From Hydractinia symbiolongicarpus (Eukaryota; Cnidaria; Hydrozoa; Anthoathecata; Hydractiniidae): a stretch of 64,000 nt of DNA. Every line of letters begins with the position of its first letter. Within the stretch, counting starts at the first letter, position 1. Shown here one piece after another: positions 12,768-22,011 of the stretch. A program made the translations under genes and the position numbers. The stretch spans positions 12,584,001 to 12,648,000 of the forward strand of contig NC_079878.1 in NCBI RefSeq assembly GCF_029227915.1, written 5' to 3'. The notes under the pieces were generated by a model. The model had not been told where the DNA came from, did no database searches, and saw only the letters and a program-made list of their open reading frames with translations.

Positions 12768-13877
12768 AGGGGCACTCCATCGAAAAAAAAATATTTGAAA
12801 AAATGTTATTTTAAGAAGACAATACATAAATATGTCAGAATAAACCTTTTACAATCGTTAAAAATCTTTATTTATACCTTAATGGGGTCTGTAAACATCT
12901 TCAATTTTAAATAAATTTGCAAGGTTGCGTAAAGTTGAGAGGACTAGGTCCGAATAAATAGGCATATGTCACATCGTGCAGACAGTCCGTGAGCTCAGCA
13001 GCACACCTTCTAAAAGTTTGTTTACTTACTGTTTATATTGTTCGTTGATAAAACGTCTTGTAGTAATGACGAAGATTTTAACTTAGAAAACATAGAATAG
13101 GATAATTAGGATAAACATAGAATAGGATAATCTCTTCATGAAAAAGACTTTACAAAGCTACAGCCATACGACTTCGAACCTCTTGTGTCTCAAAAGGGAG
13201 AAATTAATAATGATGCAAAGTGACGAGGTGTCTTTTACTGACTCAAAATAAGGTTCTGAGCAAAATATTTTTTAAAGAAATAGAAAATATATTTAATTGG
13301 TTTTTTTTAACATTCTTTTCATCACAAAAACTTTATCATTTGTTTCAGTAAAAAAACTTTCTTACTTTACAAGCCAATTTATTTTTATTTCACAATTCAG
13401 CAATATTTTTCATCCGCACGTGCTTTTTTGCACACAAATGCAAACAAATTTTATGTAACGTTGAAATTTTCACCATGATGGAGGACCATTCAAATGCGTG
13501 ATCGAAAGATCGAATAATGTTCGTAAAACGGTAAAGTTGGTAAAACGGGAGTATTAATATTGTACAAATAAAAATCATTCTTATGATTATGGTAGGTCAT
13601 AAATGCGTTGCAGAAGCTACTGACTTATAAGTAGTTGTTTTGACAAAGCTGTTTTAGAAACTGCATTATCAGCATCACATGCAGCCTTAAACATTACAAA
13701 GAATGAAGAAAATGGGTCATTTACCCCCTGAAAATATTCGGCATGTCCTTCCATCAAAAAAGCTTCTTTTTTGAAAAACAAAGAACAGAAACTTGATCGC
13801 TACGAAAGATGTGTAACTACTTTCTGAGTATGTATATAGCAAAAAAGAAAAAAAGTGATTTTTACTGGAGTTCCCCT
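12768..13877. mobile_element. Non-autonomous DNA transposon, TTAA target duplication, nested in copia
   Basis: The element begins AGGGGCACTCCA and ends TGGAGTTCCCCT, giving 12-bp terminal inverted repeats with one mismatch. Both sides are flanked by TTAA (12764-12767 and 13878-13881). The copia integrase frame is continuous if the element and one TTAA are ignored, which confirms the boundaries. TTAA duplication is the rule for piggyBac-type transposases, but the terminal bases are not the canonical CCC, so the superfamily is uncertain. No transposase frame is present. A short frame near 13135-13220 contains a YDFEPL motif and might be captured host sequence. Confidence 0.85.
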
Positions 13878-13881
13878 TTAA

Positions 13882-14640
13882 GAGATGTAGCAGAACTGTT
13901 AAACACAAGAGTGTATACAACAGCAGCAGAAGCTCCATGGTCAAATGGTGTATGTGAGCATCATAATGTCATCCTGGAAAATATGATTATGAAAATTGTT
14001 GACAACACTAGTTGTTCTGTTGAAAATGCACTTACATGGGCCACTTGTGCCAAGAATGCGTTGCATAATAACCGTGGATTCAGTCTCAATCAGCTTGTAT
14101 TTGGACGCAATTCAAATCTCCCATCTGTGCTTACAACCAAGCCTCCTGTTCTTCGAACAGTTACACCCAGTCAATTAATTGCGAATCATCTGAGTGCCCT
14201 GCATGTTGCTCGCAAAGCATTCATTGAAAGTGAATCTTAAAACAGCACTCAGTCATCAAACACGGACATCTACCAGCAAAGATTTTTATAATGGTGAATT
14301 GGTATACCATAAGCGACGTGGAGAGAAAGAGTGGAGAGGACCTGGTGTAGTCCTTGGCATTGATGGAAAACAGGTCCTTGTTAAACATGGAGGAACTTAC
14401 GTTCGAGTAAGTCCTTGTCACTTGCAATCAGTGAAGAGACACCGTAGTTGTCAGGAAAGCACAAGTGGAAACCCTCAAGTGAAGAAAACTACAACCAAAG
14501 AAGAAGATTGCGTTGATGAGATTTCAAACAGCGTAGCGAATGGGTTGCTTGAAAGCGTAAACGATTTTGATATCAACACATCGTCAGAAGTTGTACTTGA
14601 TGACATTCCTAGTGATCCTAGTAAATACAAATGAGATCCC
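13882..14640 (+). pseudogene. copia integrase C-terminal half and linker, frameshifted
   Basis: The integrase core resumes right after the nested element. The third catalytic residue lies in WSNGVCEHH (Glu codon near 13956), followed by the conserved WATCAKNALHN. A stop at 14238-14240 needs a frame change into the next segment, which has the integrase C-terminal pattern (GELVYHKRR, WRGPGVVLGIDGKQVLVKHG, Y-x-R-V) and runs to a stop at 14632. A further frameshift leads into the reverse transcriptase. Confidence 0.85.
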
Positions 14641-15879
14641 TGCTATTTCCCATGCTCAGGCTGAAACAACACATCAATCAAGCATTGAGCAAGAAGTTTC
14701 TAACACACCTCGCAATGAACAGTCATTGACAGTGACCCTTCCAAAAGTCAGGGGGAGGGTTAGGTTTATTGATCCTGATACTAATAAACTTGCTGAATTT
14801 ATGGTTGTTAGTCGTGCTGGTAAAGTAGGAAAATCTGGAGTTGGAGCATATAAGAATTGGTTGAATGTCAAAGATGTTAAAACCAAAGCCATGAAATCAA
14901 TTGACTTTGAAAACATTTTGGATTGGGAAAAGGTAAACACAGAGTCAGTATATAATGTAGAAACGTCATGCGATGTTAGTGAAGCTCAACATAAAGAATT
15001 AACTAAATGGCGTGATTACAATGTTTATGATGAAGTTGAAGACAAAGGGCAAGACATAACCACAACCCGCTGGGCGATATCTGAGAAAAGTCATGATGGT
15101 AAAACAGAAATTAAAGCACGATTAGTGGCACAAGGTTTTGAGGAGGACACTATTGGTATACGAACAGACTCGCCAACTGTAAACAAGGAGAACTTTCGTC
15201 TTGTGTGTAATATTGGTGCAACCCATGGATGGAAAATTTTACAGTCTTGATATTAAAGCTGGGTTTCTTCAAGGTGCCAAGATTGGTAGAGCCGTACATC
15301 TTCTTCCACCACCAGAAGCTAACAGAGAAAAGTTGTGGAAACTAAAAACACCTGTTTATGGCTTGTGCGACGCTTCACGCGCTTGGTATGAGACATTATC
15401 TAACGAATTCGATAAAGTTGGAGCTACAAGAAGCATTTCTGACAATGCATTATTTTTCTGGAGAAAAGAAACTCTCAAAAGTGTAATTTGCTGTCATGTT
15501 GACGATTGCTTCTTCGTTGGAAGTGATTTGTTTCATGACACTATCATTGCACATTTACGTAAGACATTCTCACTTAGTAAAGAGAATTCAAAGTCGTTTA
15601 ACTTTTTGGGATTAGAAATTGAACAAGAGTGTGGTGCAGTAATTATTCATCAGCATAATTACATTAGTAACATTTCACCAAATAATTTGACCAATAGTAC
15701 GTCTACAATTCCACTTACAAAATATGAAGCACGTCAAATTCAATGGGCAGCATAACAAACTAGACCTGATGCTGCTTACGTTGCCTGTGATTTAAGCACT
15801 CGCATAAGACATGGAACAGTTGCTGATGCTCGTAGAGCTAACAAGCAGCTGAAACATCTGCAGCAAACTGAAGTAAAGA
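14641..15879 (+). pseudogene. copia reverse transcriptase, frameshifted
   Basis: The first half carries KARLVAQGFEED and RTDSPTVNKENFRLV, typical of the copia RVT_2 fold, and ends at a stop near 15248. The second half, in another frame from about 15201, has the first catalytic Asp in LDIKAGFLQG, PVYGLCDASRAWY and the catalytic pair in HVDD (15501-15506). An in-frame TAA at 15753 is followed by the conserved TRPDAAYVACDLST stretch. Catalytic residues are still visible but the frame is broken at least twice. Confidence 0.88.
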
Positions 15880-16374
15880 TTGTTATTTCAAACACTCATA
15901 CTTTTCAGTGATGCATCACATGGAAATTTAATTAATGGCGGCTCACAAGGTGGATTTGTTCTGCTACTGCATGGTGAAAGCAAAATTCCGCCACATATTT
16001 GGAGATCTCACAAGTTAAAATGGGTTGTTAAAAGCACCATGGGTGCGGAAACCATGGCTCTCTTAGAAGGTGCGGAACATGCCATGTTGATCAGATCCCT
16101 AATTAAAGAGATTTTTTCAGTTGATATACCAATTATCTGTATATCAGAAAATAAATCACTTGCGGAAGCAGTCAAAAATACCAACGTCATAGAAGATAAA
16201 CGATTGTATATTGATATTTGTGCACTTCGTGAGATGGTCGAAAAAGGAGAAATGGGGGAACTCATTCTTACGAAATCAAGTGATCAGATTGCTGACTGTC
16301 TTACGAAAGGCACTGCTTCAGCTGAAAACCTGCTACGTATACTATCCGGTAGAGAACAGTTGAAATACCGTTAA
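15880..16374 (+). pseudogene. copia RNase H domain
   Basis: An open frame has FSDASHGNL (catalytic Asp near 15910), WVVKSTMGAETMALLEGAE (catalytic Glu) and a third active-site region reading SENKSL, where copia elements usually have DNKSL. The C-terminal ADCLTKGTASAENLL is typical of copia pol ends. This segment has no internal stop, but it is separated from upstream pol by stops and frameshifts. Confidence 0.85.
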
Positions 16375-16518
16375 GTTTTGGTTAATTAGAACAAATATAA
16401 CAGCATGCCAAATGACACTTTAAAAGCATTCTTACATTGTGTTCCTGCGTCTTGCAGTTTCTTTTCTTGAACATACTTTATGATTTTGTTTTATTGAGAG
16501 AGAATGTAGTGGCAAGAT

Positions 16519-16595
16519 TGTCATTATGTTCATTATATCTTTTAGGTGTAGATGTACGGCTTTATGCCATAATAAAGAATACAGATCTATTCACA
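16519..16595 (+). repeat. 3' LTR of copia element (77 bp)
   Basis: Begins TGTCATTATGTTC and ends ATCTATTCACA, matching the 5' LTR apart from about four substitutions. It is followed by the GTATA target duplication at 16596-16600. A weak purine run, GAGAGAGAA, about 20 bp upstream may be the remains of the polypurine tract. Confidence 0.9.
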
Positions 16596-16600
16596 GTATA
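16596..16600. repeat. Target-site duplication GTATA, right copy
   Basis: Matches the GTATA at 10934-10938 and closes the copia insertion. Confidence 0.9.
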
Positions 16601-17112
16601 CACTATATTAGTGAAATTTTATCCAAATTATACCGTTCTGGGATTAAAAAATCAAGACTTATTCTGTTTCCTTGCAATTTACTCTTCAACGCAATAAATA
16701 ACAAACCAACATTTCAATCTTTTTCAGTAATTTCAATCAGGAATGCTAATGATTACCATGATAACAACAATAGCTAGAACATAGAACTTGGTAATACGAC
16801 GACCATCTTTTTTTAACGAGGGTCTAAAATACATATGTTACCTCCAGCAAAACAACACTTTTCTTGCTGATTCAAATCGTGAATTTTTATGAAATGAATA
16901 ACAAAAGATCGACTTTTTGTATTGTGATTATTTTTTTTACGTAGAATGAAGTTTATAACACTTTTAGTGTCACGAGTCATTTTTAAAATTCACCTGCACG
17001 AGGACCGTTAGTTCGTGTACGAGGGAAAGTAGGGTCTTCGACTGTTATGTATTTAATTAGCTTCGTTGCGCTCACTTTGGCGTGGGAGTTTAATATTGGA
17101 ATTATTTATTCA
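16601..17112. other. Gene-free stretch right of the copia element
   Basis: Ordinary AT-rich sequence continuing the pre-insertion locus. No gene or element recognised. Confidence 0.5.
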
Positions 17113-17217
17113 TTGGTGGTTCTGTGATGATACTGCTGGTTCGCTGTTGGTTTTCTGGTCGTTCTACAGGGACTGCTGGTTCTGTGGAGACTGGTAGTTA
17201 CCTGTTTTAGTTATTAC
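17113..17217 (-). repeat. Inverted copy of the 10604-10735 repeat
   Basis: Its reverse complement, beginning GTAATAACTAAAACAGGTAAC and followed by AACCAGCAG-type motifs, aligns with 10604-10735. The two fragments lie on either side of the copia element in opposite orientations. Confidence 0.6.
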
Positions 17218-17933
17218 ATCCCACTTTAACTAATTTACAAACCTTTGTTCAACCGGTTTGGAGAGGTGAAAGCAAAATGCCCTTTCTCGAAACGAAAAAA
17301 AAACAGGTCATGGTCCTGGACGCGAGATGAAGAGGGATTGCGAGGATGATGTTGAAGGAAGCAATGAGGCACTATGCATGTACTGTAAAAGGTCATCTAT
17401 GCATCCAACCAACGTACTGGATCACTAGCCATGTGCAAGCAATGGAGTTGGTCAAATGTGTAGACAGCAAAAAAACTTATATTGATTGGCAAACTAAGTT
17501 ACAAAGTGTCGTATGTAATCATTTCCTTGCAAAGATGCAGAAAAAAGACAACACACCAGGACTTAACCCTTTATGTGTGACTTATTTGTGGTCATTCTTA
17601 TAAGGGAGTAATTGTGACCACTGCCACTGTTTTTACATTCAGGTCATACTCACCTATAGCATCCATCAAAATACACAAGGCTAAAAGAGCATTAAGCATA
17701 GGAGAAGAAGCAGGTCAAAGTTAACATACTAGCACTTCTTAATTATTTCCACGTCCCTTTTGGGCACAGGATGGGTAGGCGGAATAAAGGGAAAAAGTGC
17801 GCAAAGCATCAACATTGCCATTACAGCAAAACACAAAAGGAGAATGGCAGCTGAAGTTGTGTCAGTAACAGTTGAGGGCAATATTTGTGTTCTTGTGGCC
17901 GAAATACAATCAGAGTTTCCTAATTGAGCCCTA
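17218..17933. other. Unresolved stretch with broken frames
   Basis: Several frames around 17270-17605 have a coding-like look (for example EALCMYCKRSS and a 78-codon frame ending at 17603) but contain stops. They resemble fragments of a transposable-element protein without a firm assignment. No functional gene is called. Confidence 0.3.
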
Positions 17934-18241
17934 GGGGGCCTTGTTAGCGGGATATTGGCGCTAAGGGAGGAAGGGGGTTTCAAGTTTGAAAAAAGAATCC
18001 GCGAACGATTGAGAAATTTCAAAAATTTGTTTGTGGCCTGTAAATTCTTCGTTCGCGAGCATAATGTCTCATGACATCAATTCCGATAACTTTTATCTAC
18101 AAAACACGCCCCTGAGCCTTCTAAGATTTATCCAAATGTATGTATTTCACAGACAGAAATCTGCTAAAAGAGGGGGGAGGGGGTCCAAATCTTAGCGGCG
18201 ATATCCCGCTAACGGGGACCAAAAAATTTTTTGAAGGCCCC
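17934..18241. mobile_element. MITE with GGGGGCCTT termini and long subterminal inverted repeat
   Basis: Ends read GGGGGCCTT and AAGGCCCC, with TA on each side (17932-17933 and 18242-18243). Inside each end the 20-bp-class motif GTTAGCGGGATAT-G-CGCTAAG occurs in inverted orientation (17943-17966 and about 18190-18214). No transposase frame is present. A TA duplication fits Tc1/mariner-type insertion but could be chance. Confidence 0.6.
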
Positions 18242-18977
18242 TAATTTTGTCTCTAGGAAATTGCACTGGATTGCTTTTAAATCCAACTTTAACAAAATTT
18301 AAGGTTACAGACTTAGCTTTACTCTTTCTCGCAGCCAAAGTTTTGTTTTAAAGGAACATTTTTTAAGCTTTTTTGTTGTAGTTGTCAGAGGGATTTTCTC
18401 CTCCTGGAGGTCAAAGTTATAGCACATGCTCCAAGGTCTGACAAATGGCTTTGTATTGTACAGGGCAGGATCAAAACCAGTCAGTAGCCATTTTATTACC
18501 TGGATTCTATTCTCGTCTTAAAGCAATAATCAAATTTTGGACATGATAGAATACCAATGACAAATTTTCCTCCACAACTACTTAAATTAGAATATACAGT
18601 TCGAATTTCGAAGGAAAAAAAAACATTCGAAATTACATAAGAAACGAACCAACCAAATAAGGGTATTTGTTTCATTTATTTTAAACCGACTTACCCTTCC
18701 AAACATTCCAAGTCAGCGCATCGTCTGATTCAAATGTCTTTTCGCATGTTACGCAGAAGCAAATTGTATATTCAGCAGTGGCTTTTACTTTTACTTTTTG
18801 CTCATGAGCAATCAGAGCTCTTGCAGTATTGAAGTTTGTACAAATTTTTTTGCATAGGGTCCTACTCGCATCTTTTAACTGGCCTTCGGGCTGTTTTGAG
18901 AGGTCCCCTGCTGGTTGTGATAGTTTGTTAATACTTCCTTGTATTTATTCAGTTCAATTTTTGTAAACTTTCATTTC
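18242..18977. other. Gene-free stretch before the satellite
   Basis: No gene, RNA or transposon end recognised. The sequence is AT-rich. Confidence 0.45.
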
Positions 18978-19018
18978 CAGAAAAGATTATCTGTATCTGT
19001 ATCTATATCTGTATCTGC
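18978..19018 (+). repeat. TATCTG hexanucleotide microsatellite
   Basis: About six imperfect copies of TATCTG, with TATCTA variants, lie just upstream of the large 10/30-bp satellite. Confidence 0.75.
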
Positions 19019-19089
19019 AGCCAACGTTCCATGTGATATGTGAACGCTGGGAAGAAAAAATACCCAGAATGCTTTGCGCAATCGTCAAA

Positions 19090-20598
19090 GATCTATTACA
19101 TGTATTACAGTATATTACTAAGTATTACAGTGTATTACCAAATACTACAAAATATTACAGTTAGATGTTACAAGTACTACAGTGTATTACCGAATACTAC
19201 AAGGTATTACAGTGTATTACTGAATACTACAAAATATTACAGTATATTACTAAGTACTACAGTGTATTACTGAATACTACAAAGTATTACAGTGTATTAC
19301 CGAATACTACAAGGTATTACAGTATATTACTAAGTATTACAGTGTATTACTAAATACTACAAAATATTACAGTATATTACTAAGTACTACAGTGTATTAC
19401 TGAATACTACAAAGTATTACAGTGTATTACTGAATACTACAAGGTATTACAGTGTATTACTGAATACTACAAGGTATTACAGTGTATTACTGAATACTAC
19501 AAAGTATTACAGTGTATTACTGAATACTACAGGATATTACAGTATATTACCGAATACTACAAGGTATTACAGTGTATTACTGAATACTACAAGGTATTAC
19601 AGTGTATTACTGAATACTACAAGGTATTACAGTGTATTACTAAATACTACAAGGTATTACAGTATACTACCGAATATTACAAGGTATTACAGTGTATTAC
19701 TGAATACTACAAGGTATTACTGAATACTACAGGATATTACAGTATATTACCGAATACTACAAGGTATTACAGTGTATTACTGAATACTACAAGGTATTAC
19801 AGTGTATTACTGAATACTACAAGGTATTACAGTGTATTACTAAATACTACAAGGTATTACAGTATACTACCGAATATTACAAGGTATTACAGTGTATTAC
19901 TGAGTACTACAAGGTATTACAGTGTATTACCGAATACTACAAGGTATTACAGTATACTACCGAATATTACAAGGTATTACAGTGTACTACAAGGTATTAC
20001 AGTATACTACCGAATATTACAAGGTATTACAGTGTACTACAAGGTATTACAGTGTATTACTAAATACTACAAGGTATTACAGTATACTACCGAATATTAC
20101 AAGGTATTACAGTGTACTACAAGGTATTACAGTATATTACCGAATACTACAAGGTATTACAGTGTATTACTGAATACTACAAAGTATTACAGTGTATTAC
20201 TGAATACTACAAGGTATTACAGTGTATTACTAAATACTACAAGGTATTACAGTATACTACCGAATATTACAAGGTATTTCAGTGTACTACAAGGTATTAC
20301 AGTGTATTACCGAATACTACAAGGTATTACAGTGTATTACTGAATACTACAAGGTATTACAGTGTATTACCGAATACTACAAGGTATTACAGTGTATTAC
20401 TGAATACTACAAAGTATTACAGTGTATTACTGAATACTACAAGGTATTACAGTGTATTACTGAATACTACAAGGTATTACAGTGTATTACTGGTTACTAC
20501 AAAGTAATACGGCATATTACTAAGTACTACAGTATACAATACGGCATATTACTAAGTACTACAGTGTATTACTGTATATTACAAAGATATTACATTAG
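19090..20598 (+). repeat. 1.5-kb satellite: 10-bp subunits in a 30-bp higher-order unit
   Basis: The array is built from TATTACAGTG, TATTACTGAA and TACTACAAGG, three 10-bp relatives of TAYTAC-N4 that together make a 30-bp unit repeated about 50 times. Phase is kept over nearly the whole array. Variant subunits (TATTACCGAA, TACTAAATAC, TATATTACTAAG) cluster and some 20-bp units occur, as expected from unequal exchange. Two plus-strand frames stay open throughout and the third opens wherever TGA is replaced by CGA, giving long artefactual Tyr-rich frames. The edges decay near 19090 and 20520-20598. I do not read it as a protein gene. Confidence 0.95.
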
Positions 20599-21180
20599 GC
20601 AGTAGTATGTATTAACAACATCACGACGTTGATAAATTATTTAACGTCGCGTGTCGGATGCAGTTGAGCTGTCGTGAGGGAAGGAATACGACAATGTCGG
20701 GTAAAGGTGAGGTTGTGTTAGAGGTTCAAGTATACGACATATTCACAGACTATATGGATCCTTCCATGAAGTGCTTCCCCCACTTACCCGTTTTATTCCG
20801 TTTAAAGAACAAGTGTTGCAACTTTTATGGCATAATATAGTTGCAATAAACAAGTTTGTGAAAAAAAGATATGTCCTAATATCTTTATTTTTTTAACAAG
20901 TCTTTATTGGTTTTCGAGATATGGACTTAAAACTTTGCTAATTAGCTATGCGTTACGTATTTTCTTTGTAGCATTTTGCTTTAGCTAACTAGTAGCTAAC
21001 TAGCTATCTGTGTAGCTAGCTATATAGCTATATCATTAGCCGTAACACCACATGCTGTATATCTTATAATGTAAAATATTTGAGAATACAGTATTTTTTA
21101 GCTGTTCTGCTATATATATACATATATTCTTTCTTATTTCTCTATTGTTCTAAACAATAGTCTAATTGTTTTAAACCTGA
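20599..21180. other. Gene-free stretch with AGCTA-rich sequence
   Basis: No gene supported. The segment 20970-21050 is rich in TAGCTA/GCTAACTAG motifs, as are 7254-7266 and 44264-44310. Confidence 0.45.
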
Positions 21181-21184
21181 ATCT

Positions 21185-21420
21185 CCAGCCTAATGGTCAT
21201 GCTCATTTTCAGTTTCCCAGACCCAATTAGGGTCCACGCTCTACTAGGCAACTCCCTGCAACATTAAACGGCCACACCCATCTCCCCAATTTCCCTTGCA
21301 TGGCTTGGTTGGGGCTATCATAACATTCAATTGCCCATATCGCTGCTAAAGGGAATTGAACCATGGTCTCCTGCACAAAACATATTCTTATAAAAGAAAG
21401 AGCATTCAGCCGGAAATATA
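21185..21420 (-). repeat. tRNA-derived SINE-like repeat
   Basis: On the minus strand, GGTTCAATTCC at about 21352-21362 is a good RNA polymerase III B box (GGTTCRANNCC). About 45-60 nt upstream, GGCTGAATGCTC resembles an A box. A GC-richer body follows down to about 21190. This fits a tRNA-derived SINE rather than a functional tRNA, because no cloverleaf or anticodon loop was found. The boundaries are approximate. Confidence 0.45.
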
Positions 21421-21637
21421 TTTTATTACCTCAGAAATTATGACATTATAGATTGAATGATAAAATATAATTGCTGGAATAAAGGATAATCAGAATAAAA
21501 CTAGTATGATGTAATGTTTTGATTTTTCATCAAGAACAATGGACATGTGTACGAATATGCATTTCAAGCAAAAAATATAACAACAGACTACAAAGATTTG
21601 AAATCACTGATGGTAAAATTGGTAAAGTTTGCTTTTA

Positions 21638-22011
21638 GGCCACCATCAAAAATATGTTGTGTTTGCGTCCTGAAGACTCCACAAAAATGAGTTGGTCGGG
21701 CGTATTTTTTCCCGGGATTTTCAGATTGGAGCAAGCAAATTCATTCCCAGGGCCAAGACAGTATAGCGCCACTTGACATCATTTGTAGACCATTTTTCTC
21801 CGCCCTGTAAAGTGTCAGTAGCCGCAGGAGATTAATTTTTGTGAGTTTTTGTCAATTTTGCATAAATTAGTTCTGGCGAAAAAAATTTTCTTTGTGAAAA
21901 CTATCTCGAGAAATTTTTTCCTGGTTTTTTTCCGACCTACCGACTCAGGTTTTTATTACCAAAAGTGAGGCGGTCGGAGGACGTGAACACAACATATTTT
22001 TGATCACGGCC
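21638..22011. mobile_element. PIF/Harbinger-like MITE
   Basis: Terminal inverted repeats of about 34 bp begin GGCC and share ATCAAAAATATGTTGTGTT and CGTCCT, with a few mismatches. Each end is flanked by TTA (21635-21637 and 22012-22014). A 3-bp TTA duplication and G-rich GGCC termini are characteristic of PIF/Harbinger. At 374 bp with no transposase, it is non-autonomous. Confidence 0.78.

Larger units (their letters stand above)
10939..16595 (+). mobile_element. Ty1/copia LTR retrotransposon, inactive, with nested TTAA element
   Basis: Order on the plus strand: 77-bp LTR, primer-binding site, gag with CCHC knuckle, protease, integrase, reverse transcriptase, RNase H, 77-bp LTR, flanked by GTATA duplications. 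Integrase before reverse transcriptase defines the copia type. The two LTRs differ at about four of 77 positions, so the insertion is not recent. Coding regions contain several frameshifts and in-frame stops, a changed protease active-site residue, and a 1,110-bp insertion at 12768-13877. Short LTRs and marine-invertebrate hosts recall GalEa-type copia elements, but that assignment is inference. Confidence 0.93.

Noticed and set aside
17346-17603. 85-codon plus-strand frame starting MMLKEAMRHYAC
   Set aside because: It might be a transposon protein fragment, but no diagnostic motif was found, and stops flank it in all frames.
19090-20598. CRISPR-like array of 30-bp repeats
   Set aside because: The repeats are directly contiguous with no unique spacers, and the sequence is eukaryotic.
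19922-20605. Several long Tyr-rich open frames (up to 131 codons)
   Set aside because: They are translations of the 30-bp satellite in its open frames. Length is explained by the unit being a multiple of three without stops, and no start context or flanking gene supports them.
21352-21420. Functional tRNA gene on the minus strand
   Set aside because: A and B box-like sequences are present, but stems do not pair and no anticodon loop can be placed. A SINE fits better.
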